From positions 372,001 through 436,000 of the forward strand of contig NZ_CP034035.1 in assembly GCF_005484945.1 (NCBI RefSeq): a DNA stretch of 64,000 nucleotides, read 5' to 3'. The first letter of the stretch is position 1; the number at the start of each line of letters is the position of its first letter. Below are positions 1-9,737 of the stretch, piece after piece. The DNA is from Brenneria rubrifaciens. GTDB taxonomy: Bacteria; Pseudomonadota; Gammaproteobacteria; Enterobacterales; Enterobacteriaceae. The notes beneath the pieces are model-generated. The model searched no databases, had not been told where the DNA came from, and was given only the letters and a program-made list of their open reading frames with translations. A program made the translations under genes and the position numbers.

Positions 1-1164
1 ATCGCCCAGTTTAAATTCATCCTGGAGGAAAACGGCGCCCTGATTCACGTCGACCGTGCCGTCTGTCAGGTTCATACTGTGTTTTAACGAGGTCAGACGA
101 TATTCACCGCCGCCGGTCAGCAGGTGATCGCCGAGATAACCGGAAATCTGTCCGTCCACCGTGTGGTTATCCTGGGTAATATCGGCCGCTCCGCCGTTGA
201 GCTGAGAATTGTCCATCAGTTCAATATCTTCGTAGTAGTAGCGCAGTCGGGTATCAATGTTGTCCCAACTGCCGTTATGCGTTAAACCTAATCCAAGACG
301 TTCCAGTTCCTGGAGGTTGTGTGTGGCGCTGCCGTAGTTATTCCAGTAAACGTCGCGGTCATCTTTGGTATAAGTCGCATCGAAATCCAGACTCTGACGC
401 CCGTCGATAAGCCAGGTCAGGTTACCTAATACGTTGACGTAGTCGCGTTGTTCCAGCGCATCCGTATTCTGATTGAGGGATTGGTCGGTGCGCCAGGCGT
501 CGCGTTTTCCGCCATCGACAATCAGGCTGCCCAGTAACTTATTTTCCAGTAACGGGCCGCTGACATAACCGTTTAACCGGTTGTGATCGCCGCCTGAGCC
601 CTCTGTCGGGACTTCAAAGTTATAGCCAATCTCACCTTCGGCATCATTCCCCGGCTGGCGCAGGATGACATTCACCACGCCGCCCAGCGCATCGGCGCCG
701 TATAAAGATGACATCGGGCCACGGATAACTTCAATGCGATCGATGGCGGATACCGGGACCGAGCTGAGATCGAAATCGTTGCCCATATTGCTGGCCAGCG
801 TTTCCCGCGCATTGATGCGGCGGCCGTTAACCAGCAGCAGGGTATAGTCGGCCCTCATGCCGCGGATTTTGATCTCTTGACGGCCGTAGGTGGTTGACGG
901 ATTGAGATTAATCCCCGGCAGCTTTTTGACCGCATCGGAAATATTATTGACCGCCATTTTTTCCAGATCGGCGCGTGTCACCACGGACACGCTGGCTGGC
1001 GCGCTGAGCGCGGTATGTTTGGTCTGGGTAGCGGTGACCACAATGGTTTCATCATCCGTTGCGTTTTCCGCCGGCGCTACGGCGGGGAGCGCCAGAAGGC
1101 CCGTCAGCATCACTGAGCGATAAAGCTTATTGAGTGGCGCGTGTTTTTTTTGTTTTTGCTGCAT
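1..1164 (-). CDS. TonB-dependent siderophore receptor, N-terminal 388 residues (cut by window edge)
   Basis: An ATG at 1164-1162 opens a frame that reads without a stop to base 1, so the C-terminal part of the beta barrel lies outside the window. The N-terminus has a basic stretch followed by a hydrophobic segment ending LPAVAPAEN, a plausible Sec signal. It is followed by a TonB-box-like DETIVVTAT. Next comes a plug domain (about residues 45-165) with LPGINLNPS, IKIRGMRADYTLLLVNGRR and IDRIEVIRGPMSSLYG, all typical of FepA/IrgA/Cir-type receptors. The gene lies downstream of, and on the same strand as, an exporter gene, and both diverge from a catechol siderophore operon. It therefore probably imports the ferric form of that siderophore in the outer membrane. 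The family is clear; the ligand is inferred from context. Confidence 0.93.
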   Translation of the reverse strand, partial: MQQKQKKHAPLNKLYRSVMLTGLLALPAVAPAENATDDETIVVTATQTKHTALSAPASVSVVTRADLEKMAVNNISDAVKKLPGINLNPSTTYGRQEIKIRGMRADYTLLLVNGRRINARETLASNMGNDFDLSSVPVSAIDRIEVIRGPMSSLYGADALGGVVNVILRQPGNDAEGEIGYNFEVPTEGSGGDHNRLNGYVSGPLLENKLLGSLIVDGGKRDAWRTDQSLNQNTDALEQRDYVNVLGNLTWLIDGRQSLDFDATYTKDDRDVYWNNYGSATHNLQELERLGLGLTHNGSWDNIDTRLRYYYEDIELMDNSQLNGGAADITQDNHTVDGQISGYLGDHLLTGGGEYRLTSLKHSMNLTDGTVDVNQGAVFLQDEFKLGD

Positions 1165-1267
1165 ATCAAAAACTCCGTCAGAATAGTGGAAAAAGGAAAC
1201 AACCCCTAAATTTCTTACTGTGTTACCCGTCTGGCGGCTTCATCCGTTGAGACGAAACGTCATCGGT

Positions 1268-2536
1268 TCAGTTCTCTGCCGTCTGGCGGAGTCGCCATGA
1301 GGCAAGCAGACGGTTGCGAGCGGCCAACCGCGGTATCAGCCGCATTGTCAGCAGCATGGCGCACAGCGCGAAGGTGGTGCTGACGAGCGCCAGATGCTCA
1401 AATCCCAGAATTTTTCCCTGTGCCGATGTACTCAAATAACCCGCCGATGCAATGCTGGCGATCCCGGATGCCACGTTGGCTGCGGTTCCCTGATATGACA
1501 TAAATGCCGCCCGCTGATGGGGGAAGGGAATACCTGCGGTAATCGCCAGCGTGCTGCTGGAACGAGCCGCGCTCAACGCCATGAACAAGGTAAAAATCAA
1601 ATACAGCGAAAAGGAAAAAGGCAGCACAAAACCGCCGATAATCACCCCCGTCAGCAGCAGCGTGGTGGTAACAATCGTCTGATAGGCATAACCCCGGTCA
1701 ATCAGATGCCCGCATAACTGAATGGACGCCATGCTCCCCAACCCGCCGCATAGATAGAGCAGGGAAATGTCATCCCGTGGGAAAGCGAGGTTGAACTGGA
1801 AATAGTTGGAAAAGTGGGGAATGAGCAGGAAATGCCCGAACATTTGCAGTGATATAGCAGCCAGTCCCATCCAAAACAGTGGTGAAGGCAGGCGGGCTTT
1901 CAGTACGTTCGATTCTGGGCGCTGCTTCTGCGGAGCATCCCGGCCGCACACGATTGCCGGCATTGATGGGAATCGCCAGACAACCAGCAGTGCGGTCAAT
2001 AACCCGCTGATCCCCAGGATATAAAAAGGCGCCTGCCAGTTGATGTGGTGAGCCAGTTCCAACGACAGAGGCATGATGACAATCGCCGCCAGTGAAAAAC
2101 TCATGCCGACATAAGCCAGCCGTTTGCCGCGTTCCTTGACGGGCACAATATCGACCACGGCCGCCATGAGAACGCCGGCGGCCGGTCCCGCGATGCAGCC
2201 GGCCAGAATGAATATCAGCAGCAACTGCGTTTGATTGGTCGCCAGCACGCAAGCAATTGTCAGACCGAAGCGTAATGTCAGCAGCAGCGCCAGCGCATAT
2301 TTACGGTTGAATTGGTCCAGATAAGGGGCGGCGAGAAAGCCGACGATGGCGGACGCAAAGGTTGCGCCGCCGCTGATGTAGCCGATATTTTTGGCATCCA
2401 TCCCCAGTTCCCGAACGAAGTCAGGTCCCAGAGGCATAACCATCATCAGGCTGCCGATGGAGAGCATATTGATTAGCAGCGCCAGATGCACAACGAGATT
2501 GAGGTGCCGGCGGGAGGCGCCCATGCTTTCTTCCAT
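1268..2536 (-). CDS. MFS transporter, probable siderophore exporter (EntS-like role)
   Basis: This is a 422-residue hydrophobic protein with about twelve membrane segments, for example near residues 15-35, 50-75 and 80-105. It carries an MFS-type basic loop after the second helix pair (YLDQFNRKYA). The length fits the drug and siderophore exporter branch of the MFS. It lies between a TonB-dependent receptor and a divergent DHB-siderophore operon, with a Fur-box-like palindrome upstream, so export of the finished siderophore is the likely role. Two starts are possible: the ATG at 2536, or an ATG at 2524 that has a better GGAAGA ribosome site 5 nt upstream. The transported substrate is inferred from neighbours only. 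Confidence 0.85.
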   Translation of the reverse strand: MEESMGASRRHLNLVVHLALLINMLSIGSLMMVMPLGPDFVRELGMDAKNIGYISGGATFASAIVGFLAAPYLDQFNRKYALALLLTLRFGLTIACVLATNQTQLLLIFILAGCIAGPAAGVLMAAVVDIVPVKERGKRLAYVGMSFSLAAIVIMPLSLELAHHINWQAPFYILGISGLLTALLVVWRFPSMPAIVCGRDAPQKQRPESNVLKARLPSPLFWMGLAAISLQMFGHFLLIPHFSNYFQFNLAFPRDDISLLYLCGGLGSMASIQLCGHLIDRGYAYQTIVTTTLLLTGVIIGGFVLPFSFSLYLIFTLFMALSAARSSSTLAITAGIPFPHQRAAFMSYQGTAANVASGIASIASAGYLSTSAQGKILGFEHLALVSTTFALCAMLLTMRLIPRLAARNRLLASWRLRQTAEN

Positions 2537-2605
2537 AGCAAGCTCACATTCAGAAATGGTTGGAAAAATATTCGCGCAGTTTAGTGCGGCTTAAAAACAT
2601 TGACA

Positions 2606-2636
2606 ACAAATGATAAGCATTTTTATTATCATTTGT
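2606..2636. promoter_or_regulatory. Fur-box-like palindrome upstream of the exporter gene
   Basis: Perfect 11-bp inverted arms (ACAAATGATAA and its complement) are separated by 9 bp. The arms resemble the GATAAT-type repeats of Fur boxes. The site lies 70 bp upstream of the exporter start, in the 333-bp divergent promoter region. Iron repression of the exporter/receptor pair is inferred. Confidence 0.65.
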
Positions 2637-2766
2637 AATGTCTATTTTATGTTCAATACATTCCTGATGTTAATTGTTTTTCCGTATGGAAAAGAGAGGT
2701 TAAATTTGATTTAAATCAATTTATCTACCTCTTTAATCAGGATTAATTGGTATGCATGGATAAAGA

Positions 2767-2847
2767 TTGACCGCGAGAAAAAGTTCATTATAATTTAACT
2801 CTAAAATGTGCGAATAACAATTATTATGATAATAATTATTATTCAAC
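2767..2847 (+). promoter_or_regulatory. Promoter and Fur-box-like site of the siderophore operon
   Basis: TTGACC (2767-2772) and TATAAT (2789-2794) are separated by 16 bp, an almost ideal sigma-70 promoter. Just downstream, about 2815-2843, is an AT-rich palindrome of ATTATTAT/ATAATAAT type that matches the repetitive character of Fur boxes and would cover the transcription start. Strong iron repression of the biosynthetic operon is inferred from this arrangement. Confidence 0.7.
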
Positions 2848-2869
2848 ATATAAGCGAAGGAGTTGTTTT

Positions 2870-4066
2870 GTGGACACATTGATCATAGAAACAGACACGT
2901 TTAGCGGCCTTTCCTATGCAGAACAGTCCACATTTTTGTATGCGTCGGAGCATCGAAGTTTGTTGGCTTCCGGTTTCTTTGAGCGCCTCTCTTCTCCCGT
3001 CAGCGGAGAGGAGGATCAGGAAAAGCGATTGCATTCGACGTTGGCACAGGCTTTTGAACGGGCGCGCAGCGCAGGACAGACATTACCTGTTGTAGTGGGG
3101 GCGATCCCCTTTGATACCCGCCGGCCTTCCTGCCTCTATATCCCTGAGCATTACCGGGTCACCACGAAGTCGAACTTGATGAGTCAAGCGCGGCGACAGG
3201 AGAATGCGCCATCACGCGTCGTGGGGATCAAAAGCGTGCCCGATGAAGCGCAGTTCAAGGCTGCGGTGGCGGAAGCGGTCGCGCACTTTCAGGCCGGCAA
3301 GTTGAGCAAAGCGGTACTGTCCCGCATTCTGGATATCGAACTGGCTGAGCCGATAAACGCCCATAAAATTATGAATAATCTTATGGTGCAGAATCCCGGC
3401 GGTTACCATTTTTCTCTGCCGCTGCCTGATGGTTCGATATTGCTGGGCGCCAGCCCGGAACTGCTGCTGCGCAAACAGGGCAAGATGATATATTCCAACC
3501 CGCTGGCGGGTTCGGCCTGTCGGATGAATGATCCGCATCTGGATCACCTGAACAGCCAGCAATTGCTGCGTTCGAGCAAAGACCGGCATGAGCATCGACT
3601 GGTGGTTGATGATATCCGCCAGCGCCTGATGCCGCTGTGCTTGGCCTTGACCATTCCCGACGCACCCTCGCTGATGAGTACGGCATCAATGTGGCATCTT
3701 TCGACCGCCATCAACGGCGAACTGGCCCGGCCGGATATGACGGCGCTCCAGGTTGCCTGTCAGCTTCATCCCACGCCGGCGCTGTGCGGTTTCCCCACCG
3801 AAGAGGCGCGGCGGCTTATCGCCGATCTTGAACCGCATGAACGCGGTGTGTTCAGCGGTATTGTCGGCTGGTGCGACGCCAATGGCGATGGCGAATGGGC
3901 GATCGTTATCCGTTGTGGAACGATTCGCCGGCAGCATGTTCGCTTGTTTGCGGGGGCGGGCATTGTTGCCGCGTCGGTGCCTGAAGAAGAGTGGGGAGAA
4001 ACGGCGGCGAAGTTAAATACCATGTTGAATGCCTTTGGGCTGAATTCAGGCGTGAACGCGTTATGA
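2870..4066 (+). CDS. entC: isochorismate synthase, siderophore type
   Basis: This enzyme converts chorismate to isochorismate, the first step towards 2,3-dihydroxybenzoate (DHB). The 398-residue protein matches the length of EntC/DhbC. It shows the chorismate-binding fold motifs: [38 protein letters not shown] and the C-terminal [10 protein letters not shown] region. The start is a GTG at 2870, with AAGGAG ending 7 nt upstream. It is the first gene of the operon, behind a Fur-regulated-looking promoter, and its stop overlaps the next start (ATGA at 4063-4066). The order C-E-B follows the ent/dhb pattern. The assignment is firm. Confidence 0.95.
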   Translation: MDTLIIETDTFSGLSYAEQSTFLYASEHRSLLASGFFERLSSPVSGEEDQEKRLHSTLAQAFERARSAGQTLPVVVGAIPFDTRRPSCLYIPEHYRVTTKSNLMSQARRQENAPSRVVGIKSVPDEAQFKAAVAEAVAHFQAGKLSKAVLSRILDIELAEPINAHKIMNNLMVQNPGGYHFSLPLPDGSILLGASPELLLRKQGKMIYSNPLAGSACRMNDPHLDHLNSQQLLRSSKDRHEHRLVVDDIRQRLMPLCLALTIPDAPSLMSTASMWHLSTAINGELARPDMTALQVACQLHPTPALCGFPTEEARRLIADLEPHERGVFSGIVGWCDANGDGEWAIVIRCGTIRRQHVRLFAGAGIVAASVPEEEWGETAAKLNTMLNAFGLNSGVNAL

Positions 4067-5688
4067 GCATAGAATTTACCCGTTGGCCAGACGATCTGGC
4101 GCAGCGCTATCGGAAAAAGGGCTATTGGATTGGGCTACCGTTGACCGATGTACTGCAAAGACACGCCATGACGCGGCCTGACGCCATTGCGCTTATATGC
4201 GGCGAGCGTCATTGGAGCTATCGGCAACTGGACGAGCAATCGTCAGCGTTAGCCGCGCATCTGACGCAGGCGGGCATCCGACGCGGCGATACCGCGCTGG
4301 TGCAGTTGCCCAATGTGGCGGAGTTCTATCTGTCGTTTTTCGCCCTGCTGAAAATGGGTGTGGTGCCGGTAAATGCGCTGTTCAGCCACAGTAAACTGGA
4401 ACTGCTTTCCTATGCGGCGCAAATCTCGCCGCGTCTGCTGATTGCCTCGGCCCAGCATCCCTTGTTCGGTTCGGCGGCGTTTCTCGATCAGCTACAAACG
4501 CAGACACCCGGCCTGACCACCGTCGTGATGGAGGGGGAGAGTCAGCTTGGAAACGCCCTGGGGTTGTGGTTGCAGCCACCCGACAAGCCGCAGCAATTTC
4601 AACCTTCGGCGGCCGACGAGGTGGCGTTTTTCCAGCTTTCCGGCGGCAGCACCGGTACGCCTAAACTGATCCCCCGTACCCATGATGATTACTACTACAG
4701 CGTACGTCTTAGTGCTGAAATTTGTCAGCTGACGCCGCGGACCCGCTATTTGTGCGCACTCCCCGCGCCGCACAATTTCCCGCTGAGCTCACCGGGCGCG
4801 CTGGGCGTGTTTTATGCCGGCGGTCGCGTTGTAATGGCCACCGATCCCGGCGCGATGACTTGCTTCCCGTTGATCGAACGTCATCAAATTGATATCACGT
4901 CGCTGGTGCCGCCCGCCGCGGCACTGTGGCTACAGGCGGCCGGGCAGTTTGGCGAGGCGCTGCGCAGTCTGAAAGTGCTTCAGGTCGGCGGCGCCAAGCT
5001 GAGCGAGAGCATCGCAAGGCGTATTCCTCTGGCGCTGGGCTGCCGTTTGCAACAGGTGCTGGGCATGGCGGAAGGGTTGCTCAATTACACCCGTCTGGAT
5101 GACGACGACGAGCACATTTTTACCACTCAGGGCCGGCCAATGAGCCCGGACGATGAAGTTCGGATCGTCGATAAGCAGGGAAATGCGGTGGCGCCGGGAG
5201 AAGCCGGCCTGATGCTGACCCGCGGCCCTTATACCATCCGCGGCTATTATCGTAGCCCGGAACACAACGCCAGCGCCTTTGATCGCGACGGTTTTTACCA
5301 TTCGGGCGATGTGGTGCGGATGACGCATGACGGCTACCTGAAAGTGGTCGGGCGTGAAAAAGATCAGATTAATCGCGGTGGCGAGAAAATTGCCGCCGAG
5401 GAGATCGAAAACCTGCTGCTCAAACATGAGGGCATTATCCATGCCGCGTTGGTTTCCATGCCCGATCCGGTCATGGGCGAAAAAAGCTGTGCTTTTCTGG
5501 TCGTCAGCGATCCCTCTCTGAAAGCCGTGGGTTTGAGAAAATATCTGCGCAGTCAGGGTATTGCTGAATTCAAACTCCCGGATCGCTTCGAGATGATCGA
5601 CCTCCTGCCCGTTACCCCCGTCGGCAAAATCGATAAAAAACATCTCCGTTTGCGCATCCAGAATCAACTTAGCATCCACGACGAATAA
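4063..5688 (+). CDS. entE: 2,3-dihydroxybenzoate-AMP ligase
   Basis: This 541-residue stand-alone adenylating enzyme activates DHB and loads it on the aryl carrier domain of the next protein. The phosphate-binding loop is [16 protein letters not shown]. The aryl-acid hallmark region includes [14 protein letters not shown], then [13 protein letters not shown] and the C-terminal hinge [18 protein letters not shown], ending with the catalytic-lysine region [11 protein letters not shown] chose the ATG at 4063 because it overlaps the entC stop and starts the conserved [10 protein letters not shown] sequence; a longer upstream extension in the same frame has no family support. EntE/DhbE identity is clear. 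Confidence 0.95.
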   Translation: MSIEFTRWPDDLAQRYRKKGYWIGLPLTDVLQRHAMTRPDAIALICGERHWSYRQLDEQSSALAAHLTQAGIRRGDTALVQLPNVAEFYLSFFALLKMGVVPVNALFSHSKLELLSYAAQISPRLLIASAQHPLFGSAAFLDQLQTQTPGLTTVVMEGESQLGNALGLWLQPPDKPQQFQPSAADEVAFFQLSGGSTGTPKLIPRTHDDYYYSVRLSAEICQLTPRTRYLCALPAPHNFPLSSPGALGVFYAGGRVVMATDPGAMTCFPLIERHQIDITSLVPPAAALWLQAAGQFGEALRSLKVLQVGGAKLSESIARRIPLALGCRLQQVLGMAEGLLNYTRLDDDDEHIFTTQGRPMSPDDEVRIVDKQGNAVAPGEAGLMLTRGPYTIRGYYRSPEHNASAFDRDGFYHSGDVVRMTHDGYLKVVGREKDQINRGGEKIAAEEIENLLLKHEGIIHAALVSMPDPVMGEKSCAFLVVSDPSLKAVGLRKYLRSQGIAEFKLPDRFEMIDLLPVTPVGKIDKKHLRLRIQNQLSIHDE

Positions 5689-5698
5689 GGACTTTGTT

Positions 5699-6577
5699 AT
5701 GGCAATCCCTCCAATCGTTTCTTATCCCATGCCCCAGACGCACGATTTTCCCGCCGGTAAGGTCGCCTGGGCTTTTGACCCGTCACGTGCCGTGCTGCTG
5801 ATTCATGATATGCAGGATTACTTTGTGAATTTTTATGGCGCTGACAGTCCGCTTGTTCGTCAGTTGATTGAGAACATCGCCGCGCTGCGGACGTATTGTC
5901 AACGGCATGAGATTCCGGTGGTCTATAGCGTCCAGCCGAAAAAACAAAGTCCGGCCGATCGCGCGCTGCTGAACGACATATGGGGTGCCGGACTAAATGC
6001 CTGCCCGGAGCAACAGGGGGTCGTCAGCGCCCTGGCGCCGGATGAACATGACACCGTACTGGTGAAATGGCGCTACAGTGCGTTCCATCGCTCGCCGCTG
6101 GAGTCGATGATGAAAGAAATGGATAAAGATCAGCTTGTTATCTGCGGGGTGTATGGTCATATCGGCTGCATGATCACGGCGACGGACGCCTTCATGCGTG
6201 ACATCAAGGCTTTTGTGGTGGGCGATGCCATTGCCGATTTCTCCGCGCAGGATCATCTCATGGCGTTGAAGTACGTGGCGACGCGCGCCGGACGCGTGGT
6301 GAGTACCGCAGACCTGATCGGCGCGGCAGAAAAATCGGCGCCGTTAACCAGGGCCGCGCTGAAAGCGCATCTGCTGACGCTGATTGATGAAGACGCCGAT
6401 CGGTTCGACGACAATGAAAACCTGATCGACTATGGGTTGGATTCGGTGCGGATGATGGCGTTGCTCACTGAATGGCGTCACCAGGGGATCGCGCTGAGTT
6501 TCGTCGACCTGGCCCGCAATCCGACTCTGAATGGCTGGTGGGCGCAAATTGAAAAACAGCAGGGGAGCCACGCATGA
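5699..6577 (+). CDS. entB: isochorismatase with C-terminal aryl carrier protein domain
   Basis: This bifunctional 292-residue protein hydrolyses isochorismate to 2,3-dihydro-2,3-DHB and carries activated DHB on phosphopantetheine. The isochorismatase domain (about 1-205) has the catalytic Asp in LLIHDMQDYF, the Lys in VLVKWRYSAF and the Cys in GVYGHIGC. The carrier domain (about 215-285) carries the pantetheine-attachment serine in IDYGLDSVRMM. Length and two-domain layout match EntB/DhbB/VibB. The stop overlaps the following NRPS start (ATGA at 6574-6577), indicating translational coupling. Confidence 0.95.
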   Translation: MAIPPIVSYPMPQTHDFPAGKVAWAFDPSRAVLLIHDMQDYFVNFYGADSPLVRQLIENIAALRTYCQRHEIPVVYSVQPKKQSPADRALLNDIWGAGLNACPEQQGVVSALAPDEHDTVLVKWRYSAFHRSPLESMMKEMDKDQLVICGVYGHIGCMITATDAFMRDIKAFVVGDAIADFSAQDHLMALKYVATRAGRVVSTADLIGAAEKSAPLTRAALKAHLLTLIDEDADRFDDNENLIDYGLDSVRMMALLTEWRHQGIALSFVDLARNPTLNGWWAQIEKQQGSHA

Positions 6578-9500
6578 TGAAACCGTTAAGTGTCACTCAG
6601 CGGGGATTGTGGCTGGGCCATGTCCTGAATGATGACAAATCGACCTTCAATACGGCGGAGTGCATCGCATTCAGCGGTAAAGTGGACCTGGCGTCGATGC
6701 TGACGGCCATTCGCCAGGCGGTCATGGAATGCGAATGCCTGTATTGCCAGTTTGTGGAGAAGCCGGGCCAGCGTTCGGGGCCACCCGAGGTCGGATTCAT
6801 TGCATCGCGGCTTCCCGTGCCGATAAGCGTCTTACCGATTAAGGAACTGTTGCCGGCCGCATATGAGGATGAAGAGCGCACCCTGCGGCAGTGGGCGCGT
6901 GAGGAAATCGCGCAGCCGCTGGATCTGATCAAGGGTCTGCCCTGCCGTTTCGCGTTGCTGCGCGGGGAAAAAAACGATTTTCTGTATAGCTGCGTCCATC
7001 ACATCGCGCTGGATGGTTTCGGCACCACCCTGCTGTTTCAGCGTATCGCGCAGATCTACACGGATCTGACGGCAGGCGCGCCCGTGGCCGAGGCGGAATT
7101 CGGGGCGTTCAGCGAGGTGTTGGCTGAAGAACAATGGCGTGAACAAACGGGTCAGAACCAACAGGCGCGGGATTACTGGCTGGAAACGCTGAGTTCCCGG
7201 CCCGAACCGGTCAGCTTTAGCGATAAAAAAGCGCCAATCACCGCCCGTTTTTTGCGGCAGAGCGGCGATATGCCAACCGATATCTGGCAGCGGCTCAATA
7301 CGCTGTGCGAAGGCAACAAAATCAACTGGCCGGACTTATTTCTGGCTGCGCTGGCGACGCATCTGAAGCTGGTTTCCGCCTGCGACAGCCTGACGTTCGG
7401 CATGATGGTGATGAACCGCATCGGTTCGGCTTCGCTGACGGTGCCCTCCATGCAAATGAATATTGTCCCGCTCTGCATCCAGGTGGCGGATCGGGATGAT
7501 CTTATCTCCGTCGCACGGCAGGTGGCGCGAACCAAACGCACGTTGCGCCGCCATCAGCACTATCGTTACGAACATTTGCGCCGCGATTTGAACCGCGTGG
7601 GCGGTGAACAGCGTCTGTTTGGGCCGCTGATTAATATTATGCCGTTCGACCATCCGCTGAATTATGGGGCGCTCTCCTCCCGTACGCTAAACCTCAGCGC
7701 GGGGCCGGTCGAAGATTTGACCATTGAGATCCATTTCAAGCCGGACGGCACGCCGGTATTGGATTTTGACGCCAACCCTGGCTGTTACAGCGCGGAACAA
7801 CTGGCCGAACTGCAACAAACGCTGTTTGCGCTGCTGCGCCGCTGGCTGGCTGAGCCCTGGCAAACCAGCGCACAACTTTTACAGCAGTGGCTGAGTGAAC
7901 AGCGTGAACAGGCGTTGATCGCCGGTTATGAACCTGAATGTGCGATCACATCCGTATTGACGGCGATTGACGCACAGGCGCGGCACTCCCCGGACAACAT
8001 CGCCCTGTCGCAACGCAATCGGCACTACAGCTATCAGCAGGTGGTTGAACAGAGCGTTCAGATGGCGGCGGCGCTGCGCAAACTGGGGGTGCGGCCTGGC
8101 GAGCCGGTCGGGGTGATGATGAACCGTTGCCCGCAAACGCTTTTCTGCCTGTTGGCGGTGATGCGCTGCGGGGCGGTTTATGTGCCGCTTGATCCCGAAC
8201 AGCCGCATGCGCGTCAGCAACACATTATTCAGATTGCCGAACTGCATCACATCATTACCCAAGCGGATTATCAGCATCGGCTGGCGGCGCTCTTTTCCGG
8301 CAACATCATACTGGCGGGCCACCTTCAGTCGATGGAAACGGCCCCGGCGGACCGGCAAGCCATTGATGAGCAAACCCTTCCTGAACAGACCGCTTACGTG
8401 ATGTTTACCTCCGGCTCTACCGGAGCGCCGAAGGGCGTGGCGATCGGTCGTCGGGCGCTGGATCATTTTGTGGCGGCGGCCCGGCAGCGTTACGGCGTGA
8501 CGGAGAACGATCGCGTTTTGCAGTTTGCGCCGTTCAACTTCGACGCCAGCATTGAGGAGATCTTTGTCACGCTGACCAGCGGCGCGACGTTGATCTTGCG
8601 CACCGACGACATGCTGGCGTCGATCCCGACCTTTGTGGAGCAGATCGAAAATAGCCGTATCACGCTGCTCGATCTGCCAACGGCGTTTTGGAACGAGTGG
8701 GTCGTGGGGATGAAATCCGGCGCGCTGATCATGCCGTCCGCACTGCGCGCCGTCATCATCGGCGGCGAGGCGATTTATCCCGAACAACTGGCGCAGTGGC
8801 AGCGCCACGCGCCGGACACGCTGCGTTTAATCAACACCTATGGCCCTACCGAAACCACGGTTGTCGCCACCAGTTGCGATTTGCAAATGCAGCCGGGCAA
8901 TGTGGCGCAGCTTCCCATTGGCCTGCCGCTGGCCGGCGTTGGGGCGCTGGTTTTGACGGCGGGCGATCGTCCGGCGCAGGAGGGAGAGCTGGTGCTGCTG
9001 GGGCCGACGCTGGCTGACGGTTACATCGGCCTTGAGCATGGCGCCTTCAGCATGCTGGATGTGGGAGCCCGGCGCTTACCGGTTTATCGCACCGGCGATC
9101 GCGTTTGTCTGAAGCAGGGACAGTTGGTCTATCTGGGACGCATGGACAACGAGTTCAAGGTCAGCGGTTACCGGATTCAGCCGGGCGAGGTGGAAGCCCA
9201 TCTGCTGACCATGGCGAAGGTGGATGAAGCCTGCGTTCAGGGGGTGGTTTATCCCCATGGCGTGCGCCGTCTGGTGGCGTTTGTCGCTACCGCTGATGGA
9301 ACGATTGAACCGCGCGAAGTGAAGCAATATCTGGGCAAGGTCTTGCCCGCGGCGATGATCCCAACCGATTACCGCGCTTTTCCGCAACTGCCGAAGACCA
9401 GCGCCAACAAAGTGGATCGCAAACGTCTGCTGGCGGAATATCAGGATGCCGCGTCCACGCAGGCATTAGCCAGCGAAACCGAAAACCGCGTCAGCGCCAT

Positions 9501-9726
9501 CTGGCGACAGATCCTCGGCGTGTCGGTTATCCAGTCAGAGGATAACTTTTTTGAACTGGGCGGGCAGTCGTTGCAGACCATTCAGATCGTTAACCGTCTG
9601 ACGGTGGAGTTCGACATCAGCATCAAGGTATCCGATGTGTTCGATCATCCGAGGCTCAGTGATTTCTGTCGTTATCTGGACAACAGGCTGTTGCAGGATG
9701 AAAGCAGCGTCGAAATGGTGTGGTAG
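6574..9726 (+). CDS. non-ribosomal peptide synthetase, one module C-A-T
   Basis: This 1050-residue, single-module synthetase begins directly with a condensation domain (about 1-430; active site HHIALDG near residue 142; FGPLINIMPF as in EntF/VibF-type aryl-accepting C domains). The adenylation domain (about 455-950) has YVMFTSGSTGAPKG, YGPTETTV and YRTGD. The carrier domain (about 960-1030) has FFELGGQSLQ. There is no epimerase or thioesterase. By hand alignment to GrsA, the substrate-pocket residues read D-A-E-A-I-G-T-V-V-K. This resembles the published lysine code of bacitracin synthetase (DAESIGSVCK), so lysine or a similar basic residue is my inference. It probably joins DHB from the EntB-like carrier to this residue. 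Confidence 0.9.
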   Translation: MMKPLSVTQRGLWLGHVLNDDKSTFNTAECIAFSGKVDLASMLTAIRQAVMECECLYCQFVEKPGQRSGPPEVGFIASRLPVPISVLPIKELLPAAYEDEERTLRQWAREEIAQPLDLIKGLPCRFALLRGEKNDFLYSCVHHIALDGFGTTLLFQRIAQIYTDLTAGAPVAEAEFGAFSEVLAEEQWREQTGQNQQARDYWLETLSSRPEPVSFSDKKAPITARFLRQSGDMPTDIWQRLNTLCEGNKINWPDLFLAALATHLKLVSACDSLTFGMMVMNRIGSASLTVPSMQMNIVPLCIQVADRDDLISVARQVARTKRTLRRHQHYRYEHLRRDLNRVGGEQRLFGPLINIMPFDHPLNYGALSSRTLNLSAGPVEDLTIEIHFKPDGTPVLDFDANPGCYSAEQLAELQQTLFALLRRWLAEPWQTSAQLLQQWLSEQREQALIAGYEPECAITSVLTAIDAQARHSPDNIALSQRNRHYSYQQVVEQSVQMAAALRKLGVRPGEPVGVMMNRCPQTLFCLLAVMRCGAVYVPLDPEQPHARQQHIIQIAELHHIITQADYQHRLAALFSGNIILAGHLQSMETAPADRQAIDEQTLPEQTAYVMFTSGSTGAPKGVAIGRRALDHFVAAARQRYGVTENDRVLQFAPFNFDASIEEIFVTLTSGATLILRTDDMLASIPTFVEQIENSRITLLDLPTAFWNEWVVGMKSGALIMPSALRAVIIGGEAIYPEQLAQWQRHAPDTLRLINTYGPTETTVVATSCDLQMQPGNVAQLPIGLPLAGVGALVLTAGDRPAQEGELVLLGPTLADGYIGLEHGAFSMLDVGARRLPVYRTGDRVCLKQGQLVYLGRMDNEFKVSGYRIQPGEVEAHLLTMAKVDEACVQGVVYPHGVRRLVAFVATADGTIEPREVKQYLGKVLPAAMIPTDYRAFPQLPKTSANKVDRKRLLAEYQDAASTQALASETENRVSAIWRQILGVSVIQSEDNFFELGGQSLQTIQIVNRLTVEFDISIKVSDVFDHPRLSDFCRYLDNRLLQDESSVEMVW

Positions 9727-9737
9727 GGCGAGCGGAC

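Noticed and set aside
665..1123. Plus-strand open frames opposite the receptor gene
   Set aside because: They are shadows of the GC-rich minus-strand receptor gene; no ribosome sites or family signal.
4930..5679. 249-residue minus-strand frame inside the DHB-AMP ligase gene
   Set aside because: It is a codon-bias mirror of entE; the plus-strand gene has all family motifs.
7879..8808. 309-residue minus-strand frame inside the first NRPS gene
   Set aside because: Shadow of the A domain; composition is Arg/His/Gln-rich nonsense and it starts nowhere sensible.
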